From Gordonia hydrophobica NBRC 16057 (lineage in GTDB: Bacteria > Actinomycetota > Actinomycetes > Mycobacteriales > Mycobacteriaceae): a stretch of 55,155 nucleotides of DNA. Positions 8,093 to 16,307 of the stretch are shown piece after piece. Position numbers and translations under genes: made by a program. The notes under the pieces were generated by a model that saw nothing but the letters and a program-made list of their open reading frames with translations, did no database searches and had not been told where the DNA came from. Location: NCBI RefSeq assembly GCF_001592365.1, contig NZ_BCWU01000018.1, positions 1 to 55,155 of the forward strand, written 5' to 3'. How positions within the stretch are numbered: position 1 is the stretch's first letter; each line of letters opens with the position of its first letter.

Positions 8093-8910
8093 CCCCGGCG
8101 ATCGCCGCGGACGGCGCGCGCACTCCATCGATGACCGTCGTACCCGACGTCGATCGGGTGGTCGAAGGCCTGTGTGATCACGTCCGAGGTGATGGTGGCG
8201 GCCGCCGGTCCGGCCGCGACCACCGTCCCGTCGCGGATCACGAGCGCGTGGCTCGTCGACTCCGGCAATTCCTCCAGGTGGTGCGTCACCAGCACCGACG
8301 CGACGGACGGTGCCGTGACGGCCAACGCGTCGACGGTCTCCAGCAGTTGCTCACGAGCCGCCACGTCGAGTCCGGTCGTCGGCTCGTCGAGCAGCAGGAG
8401 GTCCGGCGCGGCGATGAGCGCGCGAGCGATCAGCGCCCGGCCCCGCTCGCCCTGTGAGAGGGTGTGCCAGCCGGAGTCCGCCCGCGGGGTCATGCCGATG
8501 TCGTCGATCAGCGCCGCCGCCCGTGCACGTTGATCCTCCGTCGGCGCCCAGCGCATCGGCAGGTCGATGGTTCCGGTGACGCCGGTCAGCACCACCTCGG
8601 TGACGGTCAGATCGGTCTGCAGTCGGTGCCGCGGGTTCACGTGACCGATGTGCTTGCGGAGCACCGCCATGTCCACCCGCCCCAGCCGCTGTCCCAGCAC
8701 ATCGACCGTCCCGGACGTCGGGTGGGTCTGCGCGGCGCAGAAGCCGACGATCGTGGTCTTCCCCGCCCCGTTGCGACCCAGCAGCGCCCAGTGCTCGCCT
8801 GCGCGCACGGTGAGGTCGATGCCGTGCAGAATCTGTCGCCCGTTGCGGCGGAAGGTGACGCCCTCCAGGCGAAGCACATCCTCCTGCTGCGGTGCGGTGG
8901 GATCGGTCAT
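8056..8910 (-). CDS. ABC transporter ATP-binding protein
   Basis: A 284-residue ATPase with Walker A LLGRNGAGKTT, signature LSQGERGRALIARAL, Walker B LLLLDEPTTGLD and the switch histidine in VLVTHHLEEL. The arrangement (HWALLGRNGAGKTT, GHVNPRH, SQGERGR) resembles the ModF/YlmA group of stand-alone ATPases. No permease gene is adjacent, so its partner is unknown or it acts on its own. The ATG at 8910 is chosen because CGAGGAGGCACACGCATG places an AGGAGG at ideal distance; a longer frame begins at 8949. The last 37 bases overlap the end of the convergent dehydrogenase gene. Confidence 0.85.
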   Translation of the reverse strand: MTDPTAPQQEDVLRLEGVTFRRNGRQILHGIDLTVRAGEHWALLGRNGAGKTTIVGFCAAQTHPTSGTVDVLGQRLGRVDMAVLRKHIGHVNPRHRLQTDLTVTEVVLTGVTGTIDLPMRWAPTEDQRARAAALIDDIGMTPRADSGWHTLSQGERGRALIARALIAAPDLLLLDEPTTGLDVAAREQLLETVDALAVTAPSVASVLVTHHLEELPESTSHALVIRDGTVVAAGPAAATITSDVITQAFDHPIDVGYDGHRWSARAVRGDRRGQTVSSTLIASR

Positions 8911-8950
8911 GCGTGTGCCTCCTCGAGTCCGTCCAGGTGTCGTCGTCACC

Positions 8951-9400
8951 CTAGTCCTGGCGCTCGTAAGCGTCGTTGAAGGCTCGGAGTTGGGTCAGCA
9001 GGGCCTCCGGGTCGCCGGGTGCCAGATCGGCGAACACGCGGTTGAGCCGGTCGGCGCGACGCCGTCCGTCATGCCTGAACGCCTCGAGGCCGACGCTGGT
9101 GGGCCGATGCATCCAGCTGACGCAGCCGGAAACCTGGAAGCGCTCGAGGTAGCCCCGTCGCAGTGCGGCGTTGACCTGGCGATTGACGGTCGACTGCTCC
9201 AGATCCAGATCCACGCTCAACTCACGCAGGGTGCGCGCACGACCGTCCGACAGCAACCACAGAATCTGGAACGCCGACGAATCCAAGACCGCCTCCGGGT
9301 CGAGAACATGGCGTCGCCGACGCAGACGCAGCAGTTCCTCCACCACGTCGCGATGGACCGCGGAGGGCCAGATCTCGTCGCCGTTCTCCACCGATGTCAC
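8951..9400 (-). CDS. MarR-family transcriptional regulator
   Basis: A 149-residue winged-helix protein. The recognition region reads LRELSVDLDLEQSTVNRQVNAALRRGYLERFQ, followed by the wing and a C-terminal dimerisation helix, as in MarR proteins. It starts with GTG at 9400 and is divergent from the DHA2 efflux gene at 9515. The 114-base gap holds two overlapping palindromes (9442-9458 and 9455-9471), so the simplest reading is that this protein represses the pump and its own gene and is released by a transported compound. That control is inferred from arrangement, as is usual for MarR-efflux pairs. Confidence 0.85.
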   Translation of the reverse strand: MTSVENGDEIWPSAVHRDVVEELLRLRRRRHVLDPEAVLDSSAFQILWLLSDGRARTLRELSVDLDLEQSTVNRQVNAALRRGYLERFQVSGCVSWMHRPTSVGLEAFRHDGRRRADRLNRVFADLAPGDPEALLTQLRAFNDAYERQD

Positions 9401-9441
9401 CCCGTTCCGGCATTCGCCGCAGTTCGGATTTCGAGTTGAGG

Positions 9442-9471
9442 ATATGCACAGTGCATATGTAGGTTACATAT
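9442..9471. promoter_or_regulatory. Two overlapping palindromic operators between marR and the efflux pump
   Basis: ATATGCAC-A-GTGCATAT (9442-9458) is a perfect 17-base palindrome. ATATGTA-GGT-TACATAT (9455-9471) is a second perfect inverted repeat that shares four bases with it. The stretch is AT-rich in a GC-rich genome and lies between two divergent start codons, as expected for MarR operators. Predicted binding protein: the regulator encoded at 8951-9400. Confidence 0.75.
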
Positions 9472-9514
9472 TCTGATCGATTCTCCTGACACCACCGATG
9501 ATGAAGGGCTCGTC

Positions 9515-10981
9515 ATGACTCGCCCCACCGATCCGGCCGCCGCCGTCGACGCGATGCCGCCGAGCGCGCAGCCGAAACCGGGTGTGCCCGGCGCCGCACT
9601 CGCCACCGTCGTCACCCTCTGCCTCGGCGGCCTCGTCGCGTCGCTGATGCAGACGCTGATCATCCCGATCCAGCCGGAGCTCCCCCGGCTGCTGAACACG
9701 TCGATCTCGAACGCCTCCTGGGTCATCACTGCGACCCTGCTCGGCGGCGCGGTCGCCATGCCGATCGCCGGGCGTCTCGGCGACATGTACGGCAAGCAGC
9801 GGGTGATTCTCGCCAGCTCGCTCCTGCTGGTGGCTGGTTCGCTGATCTGCGCCGTCGGCGACACGCTGATCCCCATGCTGGTGGGCCGCACGGTCCAGGG
9901 GCTCGCCATGGGCTTCATCCCCGTCGGCATCAGCCTGATGCGGGAGGTGACTCCACCGCATCTGACGTCGATGGCGGTGGCCGCGATGAGCGCCACGCTG
10001 GGCGTCGGCGGGGCCATCGGGCTCCCGCTGTCCGCCTGGATCGCCCAGACCTGGGACTGGCACGCCTTGTTCTGGGCTTCCGCAGGCCTGGCTGCACTCA
10101 TCACCGTTCTCGTCATCGTCGTGGTCCCACACGTCCCCGATCAAGCGGGTGGACGGCTCGACGTGGTCGGGGCGATCGGCCTCGCAGTGGGTCTGTGCAG
10201 CGCGTTGATCGCCATCTCGAAGGGCAAGGACTGGGGCTGGACGTCGGGCACCACCCTCGGCTTCTTCGTCGTCGGCATCGTCGTCCTGGTCGCGTGGGCC
10301 TGGTTCGAGCTCCGCCACGGCGACCCGCTGATCGACCTGCGCAGTTCCGCGAAACCGACGGTACTGTTGACGAACATCGCCGCCGTCGCGGTCGGCTTCG
10401 GCATGATGGCCCAGGCGATCGTGGTCCCGATGATGCTCGAGGTCCCCGCGGCCGCAGGCGGATTCGGCCAGTCGATTCTGCAGACCGGTCTCTGGATGGC
10501 GCCGGGCGGAATCATGATGATGCTGTTCGCACCGATCTCTGGCATGTTGATCAACAGACTCGGCGCCAAGCTGACCCTGGCGATCGGCGCCTCCGTCCTG
10601 GGCATCGGTTACCTGACGGCCTTCTTCCTGATGAATGCACCGTGGCAGCTCGCCGTCGCCTCGATCATCGCGTCAGCAGGCGTCGGCATCGGCTACGCCG
10701 CCATGCCGACCCTGGTCATGGGTGCCGTGCCACTCACCGAGGCCGGTGCTGCGGTCGGCCTCAACGGGCTCATGCGCGCCGTCGGCACCACGCTCTCGTC
10801 GGCGGTGATGGCCGTGGTCCTGGCGGCGTCGACCGTGTCCCTCGGCGGACACGCCATCCCGACGCACAGCGCGTTCAAGTGGTGCTTCCTGATCGGTGCA
10901 GTCGCCGCCTTCGTCGGCGTGGGCATCACGATGCTCATCCCGCGCGAGAAGGCGGCGATGCCGGAAGAGGCAGTCGCCTGA
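9515..10981 (+). CDS. MFS drug transporter, DHA2 (14-TM) type
   Basis: A 488-residue protein with about fourteen membrane segments. The signs of the DHA2 family are SWVITATLLGGAVAMPIAGRLGDMYGKQRVIL (motif A after the second segment) and the motif C-like MSATLGVGGAIGLPLSAWIAQ in segment five. Such pumps exchange protons for drugs or cationic compounds. It is divergent from a MarR regulator and its promoter region overlaps that regulator's putative operators, so it is probably induced by its own substrate. The ATG at 9515 follows GATGAAGGGCTCGTC. The substrate is unknown. Confidence 0.87.
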   Translation: MTRPTDPAAAVDAMPPSAQPKPGVPGAALATVVTLCLGGLVASLMQTLIIPIQPELPRLLNTSISNASWVITATLLGGAVAMPIAGRLGDMYGKQRVILASSLLLVAGSLICAVGDTLIPMLVGRTVQGLAMGFIPVGISLMREVTPPHLTSMAVAAMSATLGVGGAIGLPLSAWIAQTWDWHALFWASAGLAALITVLVIVVVPHVPDQAGGRLDVVGAIGLAVGLCSALIAISKGKDWGWTSGTTLGFFVVGIVVLVAWAWFELRHGDPLIDLRSSAKPTVLLTNIAAVAVGFGMMAQAIVVPMMLEVPAAAGGFGQSILQTGLWMAPGGIMMMLFAPISGMLINRLGAKLTLAIGASVLGIGYLTAFFLMNAPWQLAVASIIASAGVGIGYAAMPTLVMGAVPLTEAGAAVGLNGLMRAVGTTLSSAVMAVVLAASTVSLGGHAIPTHSAFKWCFLIGAVAAFVGVGITMLIPREKAAMPEEAVA

Positions 10982-10997
10982 CGCTCCCCTGCGGTGC

Positions 10998-11993
10998 TCA
11001 GCCGATCGGATCCGGCGCCGTCCCGTTCCCGAACGGACGACCCCCGAGGGATTCCCGACCGTGCGGCGTCTGCCAATTGGCGAGGTCGGGGCCCTTCGGC
11101 ACGATGCCCGACGGGTTCACGTCGCGGTGCACCTCGTAATAGTGCGATTTGATGTGGTCGAAGTTGGTGCTGTCACCGAAGCCGGGAGTCTGGAACAGGT
11201 CCCGCGCGTACGCCCACAGGACGGGCATCTCCGAGAGCTTCTCCCGGTTGCATTTGAAGTGACCGTGGTAGACGGGGTCGAATCGGGCGAGGGTCGTGAA
11301 CAACCGGACGTCCGCTTCGGTGATCGTGTCGCCGACCAGATAGCGCTGGTTCGCGAGTCGTTCGCTCAGCCAGTCGAGGCGCGCGAACAGCTGATCGTAG
11401 GCGGCGTCGTACGACGCCTGCGAGCCGGCGAAACCGCACCGGTAGACCCCGTTGTTCACGTCCCGGTAGACGACGGCGTTCACCTCGTCGATCTCACTGC
11501 GCAGATCCTCGGGATAGAGCTGCGGCGCGCCCGGCCGGTGGAACTCGGTCCATTCCAGTGAGAAGTCGATGGTGATCTGCGGAAAGTCGTTGGTGACGAC
11601 CGCCCCCGACGGCACGTCGACGATCGCAGGCACGGTGATCCCCTTCGGGTAGTCCGGGAAGCGCGCGAAATAGGCGTCCTGGATCCGCGGGATCTTCAGC
11701 ACCGGGTCCAGCCCTCCGGGATCGAGGTCGAACGTCCACGACCGCTTGTCGTGGGTGGGTCCGCACACGCCGAGTGAGATCGCGTCCTCCAAACCGAGCA
11801 GCCTGCGCACGATGATCGTGCGGTTGGCCCACGGGCACGCGTACGACACCACGAGGCGGTACCGACCCGGTTCCACCGGATAGCCGTCGGCTCCGTCTGC
11901 GGTGATGCGTGTCTCGATGTACTTGGTGTCGCGCTCGAACGACTGGTTCGGCACCACGTAGGCGGCCTGCTGCTGTGTCCCGTTGTCCGTCAT
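10998..11993 (-). CDS. Glutathionyl-hydroquinone reductase-like (Xi-class GST fold) protein
   Basis: A 331-residue homologue of YqjG/ECM4 enzymes. The thioredoxin-like half carries the catalytic motif YACPWANRTIIVRRLLGL, with the nucleophilic cysteine in CPWA. The all-alpha half carries LGDTITEADVRLFTTLARFD-type sequence (here LVGDTITEADVRLF) and PVYHGHFKCN. Enzymes of this class remove a thiol from thiol-hydroquinone conjugates. Actinobacteria generally make mycothiol and not glutathione, so the natural partner here is probably mycothiol; that is inference. The gene is convergent with the efflux pump and about 16 bases from its stop. It starts with ATG at 11993. Confidence 0.88.
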   Translation of the reverse strand: MTDNGTQQQAAYVVPNQSFERDTKYIETRITADGADGYPVEPGRYRLVVSYACPWANRTIIVRRLLGLEDAISLGVCGPTHDKRSWTFDLDPGGLDPVLKIPRIQDAYFARFPDYPKGITVPAIVDVPSGAVVTNDFPQITIDFSLEWTEFHRPGAPQLYPEDLRSEIDEVNAVVYRDVNNGVYRCGFAGSQASYDAAYDQLFARLDWLSERLANQRYLVGDTITEADVRLFTTLARFDPVYHGHFKCNREKLSEMPVLWAYARDLFQTPGFGDSTNFDHIKSHYYEVHRDVNPSGIVPKGPDLANWQTPHGRESLGGRPFGNGTAPDPIG

Positions 11994-12019
11994 GGCTCCA
12001 GGATGTCACCCTTCGGCGA

Positions 12020-12763
12020 TCACAGCCCTTCGAATGCACGCCCCAATTCCACATCGACGTCGATCAACCGCGCTTTGCTCACTTCCGGCTTGTCGATCTC
12101 GGTCTCGACGAACCGCGCGATGACCCGACGGATCTCGTCGTCCACCTGTGCGAGGTTGCGGATGATCTCGCCGCGCATGTTCCGCGAGTTCACGTCGACG
12201 AACACGTCGCGGGGTCGGGGCGGGTCCACCTCGATCCGCAGTTGCAGCGGCGCGGCGCAACGGACGGTCATCGGCAGGGTGACGAGTCCGTCGACGTCGT
12301 AGCGGATCCGGTCCACTTTGAGGTCCACCGACAGCGCGATGTGCAGGGGCAGCTTCACGACGAAGGTGATCAGCTTCCCGACGTCACGGGTGATCTCCGG
12401 GTCTTCGACGCGAACTTTCGCGTGCACCTTGACCATGCCGCCCGGTCCGGAGGCGATGGGCCCGACCTCGAACTCCTCCCCCGCGATCGCGGTGAACGCG
12501 GTGCCGATGCGTTCCTCGGTGACAGCGATCTCGAAGAAGCTCCGGCCGAACTCCTCGTACGACATGTAGACCGGCTCGCCCTGGTCGGCGGGCTCGGCGT
12601 CGTCGACGATCGCCGCCTGCATGGATCCGACGGCCTCGACGACCTCGGCGACCTCGGCGTCGTTCAGTTCCGCCTGGTCGTCGACCTCGTCGGCGGGGTC
12701 CAAGGGTTGCGGGTTGGGCCCGGCCTGCTCGGCTGCGCTCTCCGGGTTCTCGTTCTCCGACAC
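12020..12763 (-). CDS. Conserved hypothetical actinobacterial protein
   Basis: 247 residues starting with GTG. The first 70 are acidic and low in complexity (PADEVDDQAELNDAEVAEVV); the rest is a compact alternating-strand domain with FVVKLPLHIALSVDLKVDRIRYD and a C-terminal helical part rich in charged residues (ARFVETEIDKPEVSKARLIDV). No membrane segment or signal peptide is visible. I do not recognise a named family. It follows the M15 peptidase gene by 75 bases on the same strand and precedes the hydroquinone-reductase gene by 26 bases, so the three may be co-transcribed. Confidence 0.7.
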   Translation of the reverse strand: MSENENPESAAEQAGPNPQPLDPADEVDDQAELNDAEVAEVVEAVGSMQAAIVDDAEPADQGEPVYMSYEEFGRSFFEIAVTEERIGTAFTAIAGEEFEVGPIASGPGGMVKVHAKVRVEDPEITRDVGKLITFVVKLPLHIALSVDLKVDRIRYDVDGLVTLPMTVRCAAPLQLRIEVDPPRPRDVFVDVNSRNMRGEIIRNLAQVDDEIRRVIARFVETEIDKPEVSKARLIDVDVELGRAFEGL

Positions 12764-12838
12764 GGGTCCATCCTTACCTATCGGGCCCGAACTTCGTAGT
12801 CGGGGAAACGATCTCGATTCTCGTCGAACGGCGTCCGG

Positions 12839-13366
12839 TCAGCGATGGCTGGCGTCGGGGAGCCTGCGCGGGCACTGCGTGCCCGGCACGGCGACGAGCT
12901 CGAAGTGCCACCACTCGTTGTCGAAAGTTCGACACAGGCCCCATCGGATGCCGTTCCGCTGCAGCCACGCTGCACCGGCGCGCGGCCCCACGTCGATGGC
13001 CTCACCGGTGACGTGTGTCGACTCCCCGGGCGGGAGCACCCACCGCCGCGCGGCCTCCGGACTGCCGTACGTCCCGATGCCGTCCCGCCACAGGCGTGCC
13101 TGCTCGGCCCGCGACCGCTTGCCGGAGTTCACGTACATCGGCACTCCCGCCGCCTGCGCGGCTCGATGGGCGAGGGTGTACGCGATCCCCAACTGCGGTG
13201 TCAGCCCGGCGGTCCCGGGCGCCAACGGCACGCCGAGGACGTGCTGGCGGGCGGTGTCGGGTGCGGCCGCGGCCTGCGGTGCACACAGGCCGGCCACCAT
13301 CAGCACAGCGGCGGCAGCGGACAGCAGCCGCGCCGCACGGGAACGGTTCCACATCCAGGTTCGCAT
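12839..13366 (-). CDS. Secreted M15-family (VanY-like) D-Ala-D-Ala carboxypeptidase
   Basis: 175 residues. A signal peptide is clear: WNRSRAARLLSAAAAVLMVAG with an AAA-type cleavage site near residue 35. The mature part has the M15 zinc site: STHVTGEAIDVGP (S-x-H-x-x-G-x-A-x-D, giving His and Asp ligands) and NEWWHFEL (E-x-W-H, with the catalytic Glu and the second His ligand). It is expected to trim peptidoglycan stem peptides outside the membrane. The domain is short but complete. GTG at 13369 and ATG at 13366 are adjacent; the ATG is chosen. It is divergent from the secreted hypothetical protein at 13474. Confidence 0.85.
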   Translation of the reverse strand: MRTWMWNRSRAARLLSAAAAVLMVAGLCAPQAAAAPDTARQHVLGVPLAPGTAGLTPQLGIAYTLAHRAAQAAGVPMYVNSGKRSRAEQARLWRDGIGTYGSPEAARRWVLPPGESTHVTGEAIDVGPRAGAAWLQRNGIRWGLCRTFDNEWWHFELVAVPGTQCPRRLPDASHR

Positions 13367-13473
13367 CACGGATAGACGCTACTACGCGCGCGACCGCGAT
13401 GCGCGGCCATCGTGATCCGCCGACCGCCCCCGGATCTCTTGCCTTCGAATCGCCCGGATGACACCGTGGACTG

Positions 13474-14019
13474 ATGACCGTCACGCTGAGCAGCGAACGC
13501 ATCGACACACCGAACACGTCGGAGTCTGCTCGGCTCGAACCATCGTCGACACGACGCCGGGTCGGCCGTTCGGTCGCCGGTCTCGCCGCCGCCATCGCGG
13601 TCGCCGTGGCGTACGTCGGTGTCGCGGCACCCGCGACGGCGGCGCCCGGTATTCCCGGTGTCACTGCGCATCAGGTGGCGAGCGCGCCGTACAGTGCGCT
13701 GTTCACCATGGGTGTCCAGGTGTACGAGCGGGTGCAGTACATCCCGGAGCCGGGCTCGCGATATCGCACCATGATCATGAAACGCCTCTACCGCCCGACG
13801 GACGGCAAACGCGGTAGCGCCCGCTACGCCTTCCTCGGCGACCGTCTGCCGTCGTCGTTCCTCGTCGCCGAACAGCCGAACAGCCATGGGCTGCCCGTCG
13901 GCCTGGCTGTGCCGTTACTCCGCGGTAAATCGCAGACGAACTGGAAGGCCATCGCCACGCTCACCGGCCGGGTCGGCGAGATCCGATCGATCGGCTGGGT
14001 CCACCGCTATCTGGGCTGA
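13474..14019 (+). CDS. Hypothetical secreted or membrane-anchored protein
   Basis: 181 residues. An unusually long hydrophilic N-terminus (about 30 residues) precedes a single hydrophobic stretch SVAGLAAAIAVAVAYVGVAAPATAA that ends in an alanine-rich signal cleavage-like site. The remaining 125 residues are soluble (ALFTMGVQVYERVQYIPEP, RYRTMIMKRLYRP) and match no family I know. The last 59 bases overlap the end of the convergent helR-like gene. The ATG is at 13474; an internal start nearer the hydrophobic segment is possible. Confidence 0.6.
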   Translation: MTVTLSSERIDTPNTSESARLEPSSTRRRVGRSVAGLAAAIAVAVAYVGVAAPATAAPGIPGVTAHQVASAPYSALFTMGVQVYERVQYIPEPGSRYRTMIMKRLYRPTDGKRGSARYAFLGDRLPSSFLVAEQPNSHGLPVGLAVPLLRGKSQTNWKAIATLTGRVGEIRSIGWVHRYLG

Positions 14020-16220
14020 GCACCACCAGTTGCGACGTGGTCCGCGTCATCGCGACGTACCGGTCGACGGCGCCGGCGACGTCGGCACCGAACTGCGCCG
14101 GATCCACCAGGACCACCAGGTCGAACTCCAGTCCTTTGGCAGCGCTCGGCGACAGCGAGGCGACACGGTGATCGCCCGGGAACTGCGGGGCGCCGATCAC
14201 GCACGCGGTGCCCTCCTCATTCGCCTCGGCCCAGTCGGCGAGGACGGCGGCCTGATCTGACATCGCGCGGAACGACACCGGAACGCCTGTTGCGCGAATC
14301 GATTCCGGAACCGCCACGCCCGGCAGCGCCTCGAGGATCCCCGGTCGCGCGACCTCCATCACTTCGATGGGCGTGCGGTAGTTCACCGTCAGGGTGGTGC
14401 GCCGTAGGGCTCCCACGCCGACGCGCTGCAACCGTTCCTCCCAGGTCTCCGGGAACCCGCTGCGCGCCTGCGCGCGGTCACCGACGATCGTGAAGCTCCG
14501 CGACGGGCACCGTGCCAGGAGCATCTGCCACTGCGCGTCGGTGAGGTCCTGCGCCTCGTCGACGACGATGTGCGCGAACGGCCCGGCCAGCGGATCGGCG
14601 TCGGACGCGGCCATGCCCGTCTCGTCGACGAGGACTCCGTCGATGTCCTCGCTGCGCAGCATGGTCACGAGGCCCTCGCCGTCGTCGCCGGCGATCAGTT
14701 CGTCGACCACGCGGGCGCGCACCCGACGCTGCTCGCCGATCTCGACGAGACGGCGCTGCCGCTGTCGTGCCGCTTCGGGATCGCCGAGCCGTCGCCGCGC
14801 GGTGTCGAGGAGCGGCAGGTCCGCGGTCGTGAACGCCGTCCCTTCGGGGCGCCGCAACAGGGCGGCCTGCTCCGCGGTGAGCCAGGGCGCGCAGAGGCGC
14901 AGGTAGGCGGGGACCGCCCACAGATCGGCGACGGTCTCGGTGGGGTCCAGCAGCGGCCAGGCTCGACCGATCGCAGCCTTCAGTTCGGGGTCGGCGCCCA
15001 CCTCGGCCCGGACCCGTTCCGCGGCGACGTCGGCGCCCGTCGTCGTCTGAATCTTGACAGTGAGAACGTCCGCCAAGGCATCCCAGAGTTCGTCGCGAGC
15101 CTCGTTGTGCACGGTGCGACCGCCGACTGCGCTGAACACGTCGGCCCAGTCGTCGCCCGTCACCTCCACCTCGCCCCAGGCGGTCTCGACGTCGATCGTC
15201 TCGGTCGGCGGCTGCTCGTAGAAGCCGACCGCGGCGTCGATCGCCGCGACCATCCCCGCCGACGACTTCAATTCGGCGACGTCGGCGTTCGTTTCCGCCG
15301 CGAACTCCCGCTGCTCCGGGAACCAGATCGGCCAGCGTACAGGTGGCGACGCCCTCCTCCCCCAGGCTCGGCAGCACATCGCTGACATACGTCAGGTAGC
15401 TGCGATGCGGTCCGACGACCAAGATCTGACCGCGGTCGCCGCCCAGTCGCGGATCGGCGTACAGCAGATACGCTGCGCGGTGCAGTGCGACGACGGTCTT
15501 GCCGGTCCCGGGTCCACCGTCGACGACCAGCGGTCCGTCCGACGATGCGCGGATCGCCGCATCCTGATCCGCCGCGAGCGTGCCGAGGACCGACGACATC
15601 TTCGGCGAGCGCGTCGCTCCCAGACTCGCGATGAATCCCGACTGACTGTCGAGCGCCACGTCCTCCGGCAGCACGTCTGGGTGCAAGACCTCGTCCCAGT
15701 AGTCGACGATCGCCTCGCGCGACCACCGGTAATGGCGACGGCTCGCCACCCCCATCGGGTCGGCCAGCGTCGCCGCGAAGAACGGCGCCGCTGCCTCGGT
15801 ACGCCAGTCGATCAACAGGTCGCCTCCGTCGGCGTCGGCGAGCCCCATCCGTCCGATGTAGGTGACGATGCCGTCCGCACGGACGACGCGGCCGAGGCAG
15901 ACGTCGGCGCCGCTGCGCGAGAGCCTCCGGATCTGCGCGGACAGGCGCCGGATCTCGTGATCGCGCACGACTCCGGCCTCCACGCGCACATCGCTCGATC
16001 GGCGCTCGGCGTCGAGTCGGGCACGGGCCGTGGCGATCTGCTCGGCGATCCGGGCGTGAACGCGGGCCAGATGCGCCGTGTCGGCGGCGATGAGGTTCGG
16101 GCGGGCCTTGTCGGTGAGATGGTCGGGAAGTGCGAAGACGGCAGTGCGCAAGTCAACTCCGGTGCGGTGGGCGAGGACGATCCCTCGCGCCCGAACCCAG
16201 GCTGTCACCTGCGGATTCAT
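13961..16220 (-). pseudogene. helR: HelR/HelD-type RNA-polymerase-recycling ATPase, broken by one extra base
   Basis: Two overlapping minus-strand frames together make one UvrD/Rep-like ATPase of about 752 residues. The first (from 16220) has the HelD-type arm VFALPDHLTDKARPNLIAAD, the YIGRMGLADADGGDLLIDWR segment and Walker A GGPGTGKT (about 235-242). The second carries HIVVDEAQDLTDAQW (Walker B), TLTVNYRTPIEVM and DRYVAMTRTTSQLVVL. The frame changes near residue 300, at GGG 15318-15320 (CCC on the coding strand); one base too many there explains it. HelR enzymes remove stalled polymerase and rifamycins from DNA. The upstream RAE (16251-16270) supports helR over general helD. ATG 16220 is used; a TTG at 16151 behind CCGGAG would give a more usual N-terminus. 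Real mutation or sequencing error cannot be told. Confidence 0.82.
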
Positions 16221-16250
16221 GGCGCGAGGCGACCATTGTGCCTGCCGGTC

Positions 16251-16270
16251 GGGGCCTTGCCGCAAGCCCC
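16251..16270 (-). promoter_or_regulatory. Rifamycin-associated element (RAE) upstream of helR
   Basis: On the coding (minus) strand this is GGGGCTTGCGGCAAGGCCCC, an inverted repeat that matches the published 19-base RAE GGGGCTTGCGGCAAGGCCC at every base. RAEs control rifamycin-inducible resistance genes (helR, rox, arr, rph) in actinomycetes. It lies 31-50 bases before the ATG at 16220 and directly after a plausible -10 box, so it would be in or next to the transcription start region. Confidence 0.88.
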
Positions 16271-16279
16271 GGGTGTCGC

Positions 16280-16307
16280 GTTATCCTGAAGTGGGAGCAG
16301 AAATCAA
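16280..16307 (-). promoter_or_regulatory. Candidate helR promoter
   Basis: On the minus strand, TTGATT (16307-16302) and GATAAC (16285-16280) are separated by 16 bases and resemble -35 and -10 boxes of the primary sigma factor. Transcription would begin around 16273, right before the RAE. The promoter overlaps the last codons of the upstream phosphodiesterase gene. Predicted by eye only. Confidence 0.5.

Noticed and set aside
15290..15350. Programmed frameshift in helR
   Set aside because: The site is a short GGG/CC run without a slippery heptamer or clear downstream structure; a mutation or sequencing error is simpler.
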